Notes: generated by a model not told the origin, from the letters alone. Positions 46,461 to 56,213 are shown, numbered from the stretch's first letter. The stretch: DNA of 64,000 bases from an uncultured Saprospiraceae bacterium (GCA_943788055.1 CALSOU010000004.1:62001-126000); one strand, 5' to 3'. Made by a program: numbers and translations.

Positions 46461-47699
46461 TTAGTCCATTTTGATATAAAAGCACTTAAGATATCTTCCT
46501 TCGTCAAATGTCACAGGGTGATCAATATCATGATGCTTTTCTTCTAGTATTTCAAAATTTCGTGGTTGATTGTTCAAACAATCCGCTATAATCTCGTGGA
46601 AGTCGTCTACACTAATTCTACTTGAGCAAGATGCTAGCACAAGGATACCCTCGCAAGCTGCTAATCTTATTGCCAGCTTTGTCAACCTTGTATAGCTTTT
46701 CTTGGCAAGTTCAATTTCTGAGGCTCTTTTTGCAAAAGATGGTGGATCAACTACTACTAAGTCAAAAGTTTTATCTGTTCTTATTAGCTCGCTCATAATC
46801 TTGAATGCATCGCCATCGATGCATCTATGCTGTTGAAATTCGCCATTAAGTCTAGCATTCTCCTTTGCGAGCTTCAGTGCTTGCTTGCTTATATCTACAC
46901 TTACCACCTCTTTGGCACCTCCACACAAAGCATGTACGGAGAACCCACCTGCATATGAGAATATGTCGATAACTGATTTATTTTTTGCTAATTCACCAAC
47001 TCGTTTACGGTTCAATCGATGATCTAGAAAGTATCCTGTTTTGTGTCCTTCAATTACGTTGGCTGAGAATTTAATTCCATGCTCAACAAATGTTACCGTT
47101 TCAGAGGCAAGTGTGCCAGCTATAATTTGTCCTTCGTGAAGACCTTTGAGTTGTTTTTTTTCCTTTTGTACTGAACGACTTAACCTGAGAACAAGAGCAG
47201 AATAAATTTTGCTTTCATGTTGGAGAACCTTATTAATGCTGTTTGTTATCCATTCCATATATGGCAGCCAAATAGTAGAATACAATTTCATTACTACTAC
47301 ATCATTGTAAACATCGACGATAAGTCCTGGCAAACCGTCATTTTCTCCGTAGATCCATCTATAACTACTTGTATCTTTCTCAAGAAGTGGTTTTCTTATT
47401 TCAAAAGCTTCTTTGAATTTTTGCAGAATCCATGCTTGATCAAAAGTTTCTTTTTTTACCGCAAAGAGCATCTTAATTCGTATGATTGAAAATGGATCAA
47501 TCAAACCGAGTCCCAAAAAACGATTCTTTTTTTGATCAAAAATAATTGCGCGATCGCCAGCTTCCACATCATCGGGAATTTTGGAAATAGATTGATCGAA
47601 TATCCAAGGGTGACGACTTCGAACTACCTGCTCTGCTCGATTATAAAGCCGAACTGCTTGATTTTTTACTTTGTATTCTGGAAATGTTACTGCTTGCAT
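46461..47699 (-). CDS. RlmI-like class I SAM-dependent RNA methyltransferase (PUA domain)
   Basis: 412-residue 23S rRNA (cytosine-5)-methyltransferase-type protein. PUA-like N-terminus ~10-75 (VVRSRHPWIFDQSISKI), a middle EEHEA-type domain (RWIYGENDGLPGLIVDVY), and the SAM-binding Rossmann domain from ~215 (FLDHRLNR, VIDIFSYAGGFSVHA, VVSVDISKQAL, LVVVDPPSFA). Catalytic Cys candidate in LASCSSRI. The frame opens at TTG 47702; ATG 47699 chosen. Its -7 element at 47704 lies only five bases before the ATG, so the mRNA could be leaderless. Confidence 0.92.
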   Translation of the reverse strand: MQAVTFPEYKVKNQAVRLYNRAEQVVRSRHPWIFDQSISKIPDDVEAGDRAIIFDQKKNRFLGLGLIDPFSIIRIKMLFAVKKETFDQAWILQKFKEAFEIRKPLLEKDTSSYRWIYGENDGLPGLIVDVYNDVVVMKLYSTIWLPYMEWITNSINKVLQHESKIYSALVLRLSRSVQKEKKQLKGLHEGQIIAGTLASETVTFVEHGIKFSANVIEGHKTGYFLDHRLNRKRVGELAKNKSVIDIFSYAGGFSVHALCGGAKEVVSVDISKQALKLAKENARLNGEFQQHRCIDGDAFKIMSELIRTDKTFDLVVVDPPSFAKRASEIELAKKSYTRLTKLAIRLAACEGILVLASCSSRISVDDFHEIIADCLNNQPRNFEILEEKHHDIDHPVTFDEGRYLKCFYIKMD

Positions 47700-47703
47700 C
47701 AAA

Positions 47704-47711
47704 CAAAGCTA
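47704..47711 (-). promoter_or_regulatory. -7 element (TAGCTTTG) for RlmI-like gene
   Basis: Minus-strand exact TAnnTTTG match whose end is five bases from ATG 47699; transcription would start at about the ATG, giving a leaderless mRNA if used. Confidence 0.45.
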
Positions 47712-47724
47712 AGTCTAAATTCAA

Positions 47725-47732
47725 TATCTTTG
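47725..47732 (+). promoter_or_regulatory. -7 element (TATCTTTG) for scpA
   Basis: Exact plus-strand TAnnTTTG match 21 bases before CTG 47753. It lies after the only in-frame ATG (47684) of the scpA reading frame. Confidence 0.45.
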
Positions 47733-47752
47733 AGTCGATAAAAATTACTATT

Positions 47753-48502
47753 CTGAGCTTCCGAATAAAAATAGATCATTTTGAAGGTCCATTCGATCTT
47801 TTACTTTTCTTCATTGAACGTGACGAGCTGGATATTAATGACATACCGATTGCAAAGATTGCCAAGGATTTTCTAGAATATATAAGGCATCTTGAGAAGC
47901 TTAATATTGATGTTGCCAGTGAGTTTATTGTTGTAGCAGCAACCCTTATGCGCATCAAAGCTAAGATGCTGTTGCCAAGAAAAGAAAAAAATGAAGATGG
48001 TGAGGAAATTGATCCTCGTGAAGATCTGGTGCAGCGGTTACTTGAATACAAAAGATTCAAAGAAGTCCTTGATCAATTTTCTCAAATGGAAGAAATTCAA
48101 TCTAAAAAGCTACCAAGAGGAAATGTAGGAAAAGAAATAAGAGAGATTGCTCAGAAAGCTTTAGTCGATGTCGAGCTGGAATCAGTAAGCTTGTTTAAAC
48201 TAATGCAAGTCTTCAACAGATTACTTGACAAGATGAACAACGAAAATGAAAAAGTTGTGCATCGGATATTTGATTACGACTATACTATCGAAGAACAATC
48301 TGCTTACATAAGCACAATGTTGGATAAAAGGCAGAGAGTAGATTTTAAAGACCTATTCAGTACATTGCAAAGTAGAGTTCACGCGATAGTTACGTTCCTA
48401 GCATTGCTTGAAATGGCTAGCCAACAAAGACTTAGCCTCACCTTGGGAGAGGGTGTCAATAATTTCTGGATTAGTAAAAGGACTAGCAACGAGGAGGAGT
48501 AG
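47753..48502 (+). CDS. scpA: segregation and condensation protein A
   Basis: Kleisin subunit of the SMC-ScpAB condensin complex. N-terminal kleisin domain has FEGPFDLLLFFIERDELDI and IPIAKIAKDF, middle helices MRIKAKMLLPRKEK, and the C-terminal winged helix VTFLALLEMASQQRLSL. The frame's only ATG is 47684, inside the divergent gene's start and upstream of the -7 element at 47725; its 23 extra residues are unlike ScpA. Family proteins start ~9 residues before FEGPFD, so CTG 47753 (or ATT 47750) is the probable start. Annotation tools may report 47684. No scpB is next to it. Confidence 0.85.
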   Translation: MSFRIKIDHFEGPFDLLLFFIERDELDINDIPIAKIAKDFLEYIRHLEKLNIDVASEFIVVAATLMRIKAKMLLPRKEKNEDGEEIDPREDLVQRLLEYKRFKEVLDQFSQMEEIQSKKLPRGNVGKEIREIAQKALVDVELESVSLFKLMQVFNRLLDKMNNENEKVVHRIFDYDYTIEEQSAYISTMLDKRQRVDFKDLFSTLQSRVHAIVTFLALLEMASQQRLSLTLGEGVNNFWISKRTSNEEE

Positions 48503-48718
48503 ATAGCTTAGGCACCTTATGGCGAAGCCATACATCAAACTTCGACAGAAATTTCACTAACATATCGCGAGGGCTATCAGATGTAAACCAACATTGCAAT
48601 TACTATTCTTGAAAATTCAATCACGACTACGACAGCGCAGACAGAAAGTCAGTGCAATTGAGTCCAAGTAACCTTACCTTAACGGTTACACAGAATTAAA
48701 TAAAAGAAAATCAGACCT

Positions 48719-49024
48719 CTATTTACCTAGGAATCGATTCACTGCCTTTTGAGCTCGATCGACAACGTCGTAGTTGATAGTGTAATGAACATATTTTCCA
48801 TCTCTAAATCCATCAATGACTCCTGCAAGTCGCATGATCTTCAGATGTTGAGAGGTAATAGATTGTTCTATTTTCAATGTGTTGTAAATCTTATTGACGT
48901 TAATGATGCCATTTCTGTCAATAAATTCCAAAATTCTAAGCCGCAAAGGATGAGCCAATGCACGCATGATCTCAGAAGAAACGTCTAGCTTCTCCTGGTT
49001 AAAAATAACCTTAGTCTTACTCAT
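48719..49024 (-). CDS. ArsR-type winged-helix transcriptional regulator
   Basis: 101-residue dimeric DNA-binding protein. The winged HTH spans MRALAHPLRLRILEFI to RDGKYVHYTINYD; the recognition-helix region is IEQSITSQHLKIMRLAGVI. The ArsR metal-binding ELCVCDL motif is absent, so it is probably not a metal sensor. The frame opens at 49075, but ATG 49024 (MSKTKVIFNQ) is preferred since the preceding residues are non-homologous. Paralogous to the ArsR at 49427 (same LEQSVASQHLAILRRAGV pattern). Confidence 0.9.
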   Translation of the reverse strand: MSKTKVIFNQEKLDVSSEIMRALAHPLRLRILEFIDRNGIINVNKIYNTLKIEQSITSQHLKIMRLAGVIDGFRDGKYVHYTINYDVVDRAQKAVNRFLGK

Positions 49025-49426
49025 TTTAAGAATGATTTGTAGTTTTCTTTTCTTAAATATCGAATTATAGACCAAAGATGCGTTAAATACCTTAAGACTT
49101 CAAAATTATATATTAATTATTTTCTATATCTACAAAATGTTGTTAATCATATGGTTTTACATAACACTTTTTTGATTATATAAAACACATACTATCACCG
49201 TAATGGTGATAGATTATCATTTTTTGGATATGTCAGGGCATTAGTCTTTGGCGCAGAGTATGCAGCTTGATAGTTAACAAACTAGAAAACTAGCATTCAC
49301 AAAAGGGTAGAAATTAGGAATTGCTAAGTTAAGTTGGGTGTTCAGCGATAGATTGGCAAAATAAGTCTTTGTGCTAAGTGTATATCCGTTTTTGGGATGG
49401 GATCCACTTTTAATCTATTGCTGGTT
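49025..49426. other. AT-rich intergenic stretch between two ArsR genes
   Basis: 402 bases with no open reading frame of interest and no recognised RNA. Very AT-rich near 49090-49190. The only clear element is the inverted repeat at 49192-49212. Confidence 0.6.
49192..49212. repeat. perfect inverted repeat between two ArsR-type genes
   Basis: CTATCACC-gtaat-GGTGATAG, 8-bp arms and 5-base spacer, in the middle of the 400-base gene-free stretch. Could be an operator for an ArsR-type dimer or a hairpin. Few Ts follow on either strand, so terminator use is weak. Confidence 0.45.
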
Positions 49427-49765
49427 TTATCCAGCTAGGTCTTCAACAAGAACAGAAATCTGATTTAATCGATTTTTGTCTAGCGAATAGTAGATGAATT
49501 TACCTTGACGTTCTGTAAGCACAACTCCTGCTCTTCTCAATATAGCTAAATGCTGAGATGCTACTGACTGCTCCAATCTTAATTTGATGTAGATATCAGT
49601 TACAGTCATCGTTTCACTATCTTCCAACAAATCGATAATTCGCTGACGAAGCTTGTGATTTACTGCTCTTAAAACTAATACAGCTTTACGCAGGTCAGCG
49701 TAATCCAACTGAATCTCGGAATCACCTTTTTTCAGTGTTACTGTTTCATTTTTCTTATTTCTCAT
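49427..49765 (-). CDS. ArsR-type winged-helix transcriptional regulator (second copy)
   Basis: 112-residue winged-helix regulator. LRAVNHKLRQRIIDLLEDSE and LEQSVASQHLAILRRAGVV form the HTH, then RQGKFIYYSLDKN the wing. It shares the arrangement and several residues with the 49024 regulator, so both come from one duplicated family. No cysteine metal motif. Probably a repressor; the signal is unknown. No adjacent target operon is evident on its downstream side. Confidence 0.9.
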   Translation of the reverse strand: MRNKKNETVTLKKGDSEIQLDYADLRKAVLVLRAVNHKLRQRIIDLLEDSETMTVTDIYIKLRLEQSVASQHLAILRRAGVVLTERQGKFIYYSLDKNRLNQISVLVEDLAG

Positions 49766-50219
49766 AATATAGATTAAAAGTTAAATATTTGAAATACAGT
49801 CTATGTATATCAAGTACTATGCCAAACCTGTTAAGAGCGTTATTATTAAAAAGATAATATTTGTAAATTGATGGTTAATAGATGTTTACGAACAAAAATT
49901 ACAGCTTATTTGTTTCCAACACTTTATTTCATTGATCTTGACTCGTAATGCCAATGAGCAGTTTTCGTGGTATTAAAATGTGAATAGGCATTTGATTAAA
50001 GGTGATTCTTCAACGTGTCTAAGCAACCTCAACTGCTTTTTGAGGAAGTTTCATAAAGATGAACATTCAAAATATAGAGTTGCTGCTTTTGCTATGTACA
50101 ACAGAGTATTATATATGTAAAGTTTCGCGAATGTGTAATGAGCCCACAAGCAGAGTAAGTGAGATTCTGTATTTAAACGCAATTCAGTTAAAAAACGATG
50201 ATCTTTAACTTGTATGATC
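49766..50219. other. intergenic region without recognised gene
   Basis: 454 bases upstream of the ArsR gene and downstream of tsaB. No open frame of note, no tRNA and no exact TAnnTTTG element on the minus strand. A hairpin at its right edge may terminate tsaB (50194-50226). Confidence 0.55.
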
Positions 50220-50226
50220 TTACGTT
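50194..50226 (-). terminator. tentative terminator at tsaB 3' end
   Basis: On the minus strand AACG...GATC pairs with GATC...CGTT around a 12-base loop with small internal bulges, then six Ts. It overlaps the tsaB stop codon. The bulged stem makes this uncertain. Confidence 0.35.
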
Positions 50227-50945
50227 TTAACTAAAAGGTGTTTTGTGGATGTGGTAATATGTGGAGATTTCAGGTAAAGAGGCACACAGTAAGCAAGGTC
50301 AGAAAATTCAGACTTATTAAAACTCTTAAGTGCTAAAGAGGCTAGATGCTCTGCGCTACATAGAATTTCAGGCTGGATAATAATGCGTGACTTAAAGTCT
50401 TCAGTAAGCATTAGCTTTTCAACTTTTGACGCTCCGTTGCCAACTATGAGGATCCGATCATAGTCGGTCAGATAGCTCTGGAATTGATTTTCATCAAGTA
50501 TCGTAGCACTAATATCACCTTTGGGTCTCCCATTGTGGTCGTAAAGACATTGGTACACTTCCATTCGACGTGCATCTATCATTGAAATAATGATACTATC
50601 TTCTACTATTTTTGAATCTTCTAAGCATGCTACCGCTAAGCTCTCTAGCGTGTTAACTTCTATCAGTGGCAATTGTAGAGCGTAGGCAATACCTTTTCCA
50701 ACGCTGTATGCCACTCGGAGTCCTGTGTAAGACCCTGGACCTTGGCTTACTGCTATTGCATCTAGGTCGTTCTGATTTAAGTTCGCTTCTTCTAAAGTTT
50801 TTACGATATAGCTGGTCATCCATTCGGAATGTCTATTTCCTTCAGCACTTTCATTTATTGCTAAAACTGTGTCTCCTTTACTTATTGCTACAGAACATAC
50901 CTCAGTTGAACTTTCGAGAAGAAGTATAATTGGATTCTCTTTCAT
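50220..50945 (-). CDS. tsaB: tRNA N6-threonylcarbamoyladenosine biosynthesis protein TsaB
   Basis: 241-residue ASKHA-fold partner of TsaD in making t6A at position 37 of ANN-decoding tRNAs. Typical motifs: LLLESSTEVCSVAIS, NRHSEWM, AVSQGPGSYTGLRVAYSVGKGIA and the SMIDARRMEVYQ segment. It lacks the metal histidines of TsaD, as expected. Its ATG overlaps the stop of the Ctp protease gene by one base (TAATG), which suggests translational coupling. Confidence 0.94.
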   Translation of the reverse strand: MKENPIILLLESSTEVCSVAISKGDTVLAINESAEGNRHSEWMTSYIVKTLEEANLNQNDLDAIAVSQGPGSYTGLRVAYSVGKGIAYALQLPLIEVNTLESLAVACLEDSKIVEDSIIISMIDARRMEVYQCLYDHNGRPKGDISATILDENQFQSYLTDYDRILIVGNGASKVEKLMLTEDFKSRIIIQPEILCSAEHLASLALKSFNKSEFSDLAYCVPLYLKSPHITTSTKHLLVKT

Positions 50946-52591
50946 TAAGCTGGGTTCAGTATCGCATAATAGCGATCGGTATCTCGCAAAATAGATATAG
51001 CCTCTTGTACTTCTGGATCACTATTTAGGTTGTTTAGAATCTTACCTCGTTGATAATAGTATCGACTGATGATCTCTTCTTCAATAAGGTCAATCAAAAC
51101 GTCTTTATGTTCAGCATAATCATCCGCTTTGTCTTCTGCGATTAAATTTTTTACACTTTCTATGGCTGTAGAGGATTTTTCTACGAGAGAAATCTCATTG
51201 AGTTCTTTCTGTAATTTTTCAACTGCCTTCTCAGACTTTGAAATGAAACTATAGTTTTTAGATTTGCAAAAAGCAACAAACTTGTCATAGTCTCCAAATC
51301 TATAAGTAGCTGCTGAATCTATCGACATGTGCTCGAGAACATAATTAGTTACATATTTGAAGATCATATGATCTTTCATCAAAGCTTGGACAAATTCTGA
51401 TTTTGCAGGCTTTTTCATGACTACATCTGGTTTTACACCACCTCCGTCAAGCACCGTACGACCATTTATGGTTTTAAATTTAGACCTTTTTGCTTCTTCG
51501 ATGTCAACAGGTTCTCCATTCTCATATTCAACACTTTGAATGCAACGGCCACTTGGTATGTAGTATTTCGAAGTCGTTAACTTTACTCTACTATTATAAC
51601 CGACTTCTTGGGTGTTTTGAACAAGACCTTTTCCATATGATCTTTGGCCGATCAAAACACCTCGATCATAATCTTGAATGACTCCGCTTACTATTTCGGA
51701 AGCAGATGCTGATGATTTGTTTATCAAAACGGTAACAGGCACTTCAATATTGTACCCATTCTTCATTGTGCTGTAAGATTTATCACGCTCACGTACCTTA
51801 CCTTTTGTGGTAACAATCAGATTCCCTTTGTCAACAAATAAATTGCTTACAGCAATTGCTTCTCTTAGTAGACCACCGCCGTTATTTCGAAGGTCAAGAA
51901 CTACACCTTGTAGATCACTACCTAGTTCCTTTTGAAGTTTTCTTAGGGCTTTCTCAATATTTGCAGCAGCTTGTTGCGTGAATGTGGTAAGTGAAACGTA
52001 GGCGATATCTCCGTCTAGCAATTCGGCTACTGGCACATTGGGAATGTTTACTTGGTTACGAGAGACATTCATATCGAGTGGCTTATCTTCCCCTGGACGT
52101 TCTACTCGTATCTTAATATCAGTTCTTGGTGCACCTCGCATTATTTGATTAACCTCGTCATCTGATTTACCAATTACAGACCTACCATTAATTGCAAGAA
52201 TCTTGTCAGCTGCTTTTATTCCAGCGATTTGGGCTGGACCCCCTTCTTTAACTTCAGTAATTGTAACCTCTCCATTTATATTTCCTACGAGAATTCCGAT
52301 GCCTTCATATCGACCTTGTGTATTTAACTGATATCTTATAACCTGAGTTTCAGATATGTAGTTGGTGAAAGGATCTAGTGACCCTACCATTGCATCTATA
52401 CCAGTTCTCATTAGAACGCTTGGGTCAATGTCTTCAACATAATTCTTGTTAAGCTCTTTGTAAACATTGCTATAGATTTCAATATTCTTTATGATTTCAA
52501 AATACTTGTCATTGTTAACGAGCTTGGCAGAAATTCCAAATCCTAGACATAGAATCAAAACAGATAACATATATATTGACTTTCTTTTCAT
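50945..52591 (-). CDS. S41-family C-terminal processing peptidase
   Basis: 548-residue periplasmic serine protease. N-terminal signal anchor (SIYMLSVLILCLGFGIS), a PDZ domain (~90-165, GIGILVGNINGEV...GIKAADKILAING) and the S41 core with VVLDLRNNGGGLL, the catalytic S296 in NKSSASASEIVSG and K321 in QRSYGKGLVQ. A C-terminal helical region follows (~400-548). Possible roles are trimming of envelope proteins. It precedes tsaB by one-base overlap. No close promoter motif seen. Confidence 0.93.
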   Translation of the reverse strand: MKRKSIYMLSVLILCLGFGISAKLVNNDKYFEIIKNIEIYSNVYKELNKNYVEDIDPSVLMRTGIDAMVGSLDPFTNYISETQVIRYQLNTQGRYEGIGILVGNINGEVTITEVKEGGPAQIAGIKAADKILAINGRSVIGKSDDEVNQIMRGAPRTDIKIRVERPGEDKPLDMNVSRNQVNIPNVPVAELLDGDIAYVSLTTFTQQAAANIEKALRKLQKELGSDLQGVVLDLRNNGGGLLREAIAVSNLFVDKGNLIVTTKGKVRERDKSYSTMKNGYNIEVPVTVLINKSSASASEIVSGVIQDYDRGVLIGQRSYGKGLVQNTQEVGYNSRVKLTTSKYYIPSGRCIQSVEYENGEPVDIEEAKRSKFKTINGRTVLDGGGVKPDVVMKKPAKSEFVQALMKDHMIFKYVTNYVLEHMSIDSAATYRFGDYDKFVAFCKSKNYSFISKSEKAVEKLQKELNEISLVEKSSTAIESVKNLIAEDKADDYAEHKDVLIDLIEEEIISRYYYQRGKILNNLNSDPEVQEAISILRDTDRYYAILNPA

Positions 52592-52692
52592 TGATATTAA
52601 TTGTGCTGTAAATTTAGAAGGCTTCCCAAAATTCTATGTGTAAAGAGCACGATCTTTTCTTTTTTCATAAAATGTATTGCTAGAAGACGCTT

Positions 52693-52896
52693 TCATTTAA
52701 ACGAGAAAACAATCCTTTTCGTTCTTTCTTCAAAGATATTCTCACAAGTAACGTTTCCACTGACTAATTCTGTATGACTTTTGACTCTAAGACTACAGTC
52801 TTTTTCTACAACATCGCTGATTAGACGATGTGGAGAAATAGCATTAATTAGAAGATAAATCAAATAAAGATGGATGAATCTATAACTTTCAGTCAA
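52693..52896 (-). other. doubtful 67-residue open frame in the ctp/TPR gap
   Basis: Opens at TTG one base after the TPR lipoprotein stop. The product (ISPHRLISDVVEKDCSLRVK...) resembles nothing I know, with no strong start signal. It is probably chance or a relic, and it fills most of the 306-base gap 52592-52897. Confidence 0.2.
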
Positions 52897-52897
52897 A

Positions 52898-54517
52898 TCA
52901 GATCGCTTTGAGAATTTCCTCTCGCGATTGTTTTAAAAGACTAATTTTTAATTCTTCTCTAGCTTCATTTGAAACTCTACTGTTGTTTAGGTGGCTTGCA
53001 GCGATTTCCTTTAGCTTGAGTAGGTCGAGTTTTCTTGGAGCAAACCGAAGACCTTTTTTTATAACTTTCAGAGCTTTCTTGTGTTGATTTTCAGAAATCA
53101 ATAACTTCGCGTACATCTCATGAATTGGCTTAAAAACAACAGGAGGCCCAAAACTAATACTTAGATTTTCATAAGTCTTCGTTCCTTCCTCAAGTATTTT
53201 GAGAGCTTCTTGAGTTCGACCTGACAGCAAAACTAGTTTCGCCTTCAGCTCGGCTTCCATAACAGTAACTAAATCTACGTCGATTTGATTTGGAGGGATA
53301 CTTGGATTTCCTGCGGTATTGCACATCACAGCAACATTATCTCCGAGGTTTAAGGAAGCTATGTACTTCTTTCTAGCTATCACCTCGATGATTGTTTGTA
53401 GTTTTTTAATATCACCTGTAAAGCTAGCTTTTATTCCTTCTAGATATAGGTAGGATGCCTGTTTTGTTAAATGCAGATCATCAATTTTTACATTGATGTC
53501 TGCTATGTCTCCAGACCAGGTGTTGGTCTCTGCCATATAGATTCCTTTCATCCAAATGAGATATGTTCTCGCAAGAATTGATTGATCAGTTTTGACATAT
53601 TCAATCATGTCATACATCAGGCGAGTTGCCAGTTGTACTTCATTTTTTTGTAAGAGACCGTATTGTAACCAATTCAGAGAATGATAACCCGCTTCTTTGC
53701 TTGGGTTAATTTTTCTAGCATTGACATTGGCATTCCAGGATTCGATGTTTGAATTAATCACATCATTCCACTGTCCCAGTGACAAATAAATATGAGAAGG
53801 CATATGTAGAGCATGTGTCGCATCAGGTGCAACTTTAGCATATCTATCTGCAGCTTCTATCGCTTTGTAAGCGTTTATCGGGTCGTCATAAGCATGGATA
53901 TAATAGTGTAATGCACCTGGGTGGTCAGGATTCTGCTCAAGTAAGTCCTTCATCAGACTAGCCGCCGTTTCCGTTCCAGTCCCTGTATTAGAATCAATTG
54001 GAGCTCCCAGAAGTGAGAGCGCATAAAATGCTTGTATTTCGTGGTTGTTGGGATATTTCTTAGCTAAAATTTTATAATGCTCTCGGTAAGCTTGGTTTCT
54101 TTCTTGCTTTGTCCCATTGCCATACAATATCTCAACACTAGTTAACAAATCTTTTTCCATCTCAGTCTTAAAGAGCGCCGCTCTTTCTTGAGGGCTGCTG
54201 CCCATTTTTGAAAATGTGAGTTTTGCTAGACGACCTAATTCTCGATTGAATAGCGGATGATTATATGCCATAAGTTCTCCCCAATATGCCATTCCACATT
54301 TTGGGTCTGCTTGTTGGGCTTTAACAAAATGATTTCGAGCATCGAGGTATTCGAAACTATGAAGATACGCTAAGCCTTGATCGAAAAACTCCTGAGCTTG
54401 TTTGTTTCCCGTAACTTCTAGATCTACTCTTCCCAGTTTTTTTGTTTTATTGGAATTAGGCTTGCATGCTGTAGCTATTAGAAAGATCAAAAGGAATAGG
54501 TAATTCAAATAGCGCAT
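52898..54517 (-). CDS. TPR-repeat lipoprotein
   Basis: 539-residue envelope lipoprotein. Signal peptide with lipobox C18 (LIATACKPNS). TPR-type helices occur from EFFDQGLAYLHSFEYLDARNHF onward, then HYYIHAYDDP and THALHMPSHIYLSLGQWND, giving the pattern seen in a family of Bacteroidota and proteobacterial TPR proteins of unknown role. C-terminal repeats (EALKILEEGTKTYENL, KKALKVIKKGLRFAPRK). No catalytic motif. Likely a protein-interaction platform at the periplasmic face. Confidence 0.88.
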   Translation of the reverse strand: MRYLNYLFLLIFLIATACKPNSNKTKKLGRVDLEVTGNKQAQEFFDQGLAYLHSFEYLDARNHFVKAQQADPKCGMAYWGELMAYNHPLFNRELGRLAKLTFSKMGSSPQERAALFKTEMEKDLLTSVEILYGNGTKQERNQAYREHYKILAKKYPNNHEIQAFYALSLLGAPIDSNTGTGTETAASLMKDLLEQNPDHPGALHYYIHAYDDPINAYKAIEAADRYAKVAPDATHALHMPSHIYLSLGQWNDVINSNIESWNANVNARKINPSKEAGYHSLNWLQYGLLQKNEVQLATRLMYDMIEYVKTDQSILARTYLIWMKGIYMAETNTWSGDIADINVKIDDLHLTKQASYLYLEGIKASFTGDIKKLQTIIEVIARKKYIASLNLGDNVAVMCNTAGNPSIPPNQIDVDLVTVMEAELKAKLVLLSGRTQEALKILEEGTKTYENLSISFGPPVVFKPIHEMYAKLLISENQHKKALKVIKKGLRFAPRKLDLLKLKEIAASHLNNSRVSNEAREELKISLLKQSREEILKAI

Positions 54518-54684
54518 ATTGGTAGCATTTATTTTTGGTAGTTGATTGAAAAGTGCCTAGGCTCTGAGAAATCAAAAGTAAATATACGGAGCAAAGTTTT
54601 GAATGCAGTTCGTGATGGGTTCTTTTTTGAAACTTCTGCATCATTTCCGCAATTTTTTTAGTCAATAGGGAAAGGCATCTTATT

Positions 54685-56094
54685 ATGAAAAAGAGAATTA
54701 ACTTACTAATTCTAGCTTTAACTACTGCCTTAACTTCTGGTCGGTCAAGACTGTAACCTGCTGCCAGATACAATTTATCATTGTGGCTTTGAAACAAAGG
54801 TCTTCCTTGATTCAATAGGAGGAGATTAGAATTTTTTATACGACGCTAACGAAGGAGGCGTTGTGATTGCTGAATTTCCAAACAGCTACGAGTTACAGTT
54901 TTCCCGCTGTGGAACATATCTCGCGACTTATGAATACTCAAATTGTGATTTGGATTCTGTGATTTTTCTTATTGATGATTCGAGTATGACATCTTATCAG
55001 TTAGAAGGAAACAACAAATTTGCCTACGGAAATGTAGGCTGTCCAAGTGGTGGAAGTTCATGTGATATCTATAGTAGGAGGTTCTTTCGTAGAAAATCCA
55101 CTTTGGGATATCTGCAAGGCTTTCTCATGTTCATTTATGTATATCTTAGCGATTGAGTTTCCCAGCAATGACGAAAGTTGTATTGTTGATTCCATTGGAT
55201 ATGAAACTTTAAGTGGCTTTAGTCAGAGTGACTCATGTTGGCCCTTGAATCAAGATGAATTTGTCATAGTTGATTCAGTCTCTGGAGAAATTATCTCGAA
55301 TGATTTTTTCGATTTCATTGATTCACTTGGCAATAGACTATATGGTTTATACTAAGCCAAGCTGTGGCTCGGAAGATTCTCGTCTAATTGAACTGAACAT
55401 TATTTCAGGTGGAACTAATTCCGTAGAGTACAGATTGAACGAAGAGAATTGGGTTTCAACGCCAATCTTTGAAAACTTTATAGCAGATGACTATCTACGG
55501 GAAATTCGACAATCCGATGGATGTGTCGAACAGCAGGTGATTAGAGTTGGTTCAGTGGAGTTTATTAAATCGCTATGGAACGAAAGCATGGCACTAGAAG
55601 TGGATTTGTGTTTGAATGGTCCATTAAGAGTAGAGTTTGATCAAGTTGTAAATCAAATGGACGATTGGCAATTCACCTGGTCTGACGGATTTGCTGATAT
55701 CGAAAGAAGATTAGATAATGAAGGTTCTTATTCTCTATCTATAGATACGCAATGTGAATCAAAATTCTACGAATTCAGAATTGCGAATAGCCAGATTGAC
55801 GATGAATCGATTGTTTACGTCCCAAATACTTTTTCGCCAAATGGAGATGGAGTGAACGACGTGTTTTATTGTAGCTCTCCACATGAGTTAGAAAGCTTTG
55901 AAATTCAGATCTATGACAGATGGGGAAATGAAATCTTTCGAAGTCAATCAATTGAGCACGCTTGGTCAGGTTATATACAAAGTCAATCAGTTAATTCAAG
56001 TGCTTTCAGTTATAAGCTAGAATATCGAATGGAGGTCTGTTCTGGAAAGAGTGAGACATTTACGAAATTTGGTACGATAGTATTAGTGAAATAG
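54685..56094 (+). pseudogene. decayed type IX secretion-system substrate with gliding-motility C-terminal (type B sorting) domain
   Basis: ATG 54685 opens a signal peptide (MKKRINLLILALTTALTS). The frame then breaks near 54750; the next piece (CNLLPDTIYHCGFETK) is cut by TAG 54827-54829 and continues IAEFPNSYELQFSRCGTYLA. A shift near 55075 leads to IVGGSFVENPLWDICKAF and one near 55345 to TKPSCGSEDSRLIELN. The last frame ends with VYVPNTFSPNGDGVNDVFY, IQIYDRWGNEIFRS and the terminal strands that define the CHU_C/type B sorting domain. So the protein was exported by type IX secretion. At least four lesions. Confidence 0.82.
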
Positions 56095-56213
56095 CTTTAT
56101 GAAGTAGACTGTGAAAGGATAAGAAACAGCGAAATCATTTTTTGAGGGGTCTTCATGGCATAAGAAATCGACTTAAACATATTATAATATTTTTTAATAT
56201 AATATTAATTCAT

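Noticed and set aside
48518-48532. TATGGC-GAA-GCCATA hairpin after scpA
   Set aside because: Short stem with no T-run on either strand; not called as a terminator.
54456-54815. 119-residue minus-strand frame
   Set aside because: Overlaps the pseudogene signal-peptide region and the TPR lipoprotein start; low-complexity, no family, so a shadow.
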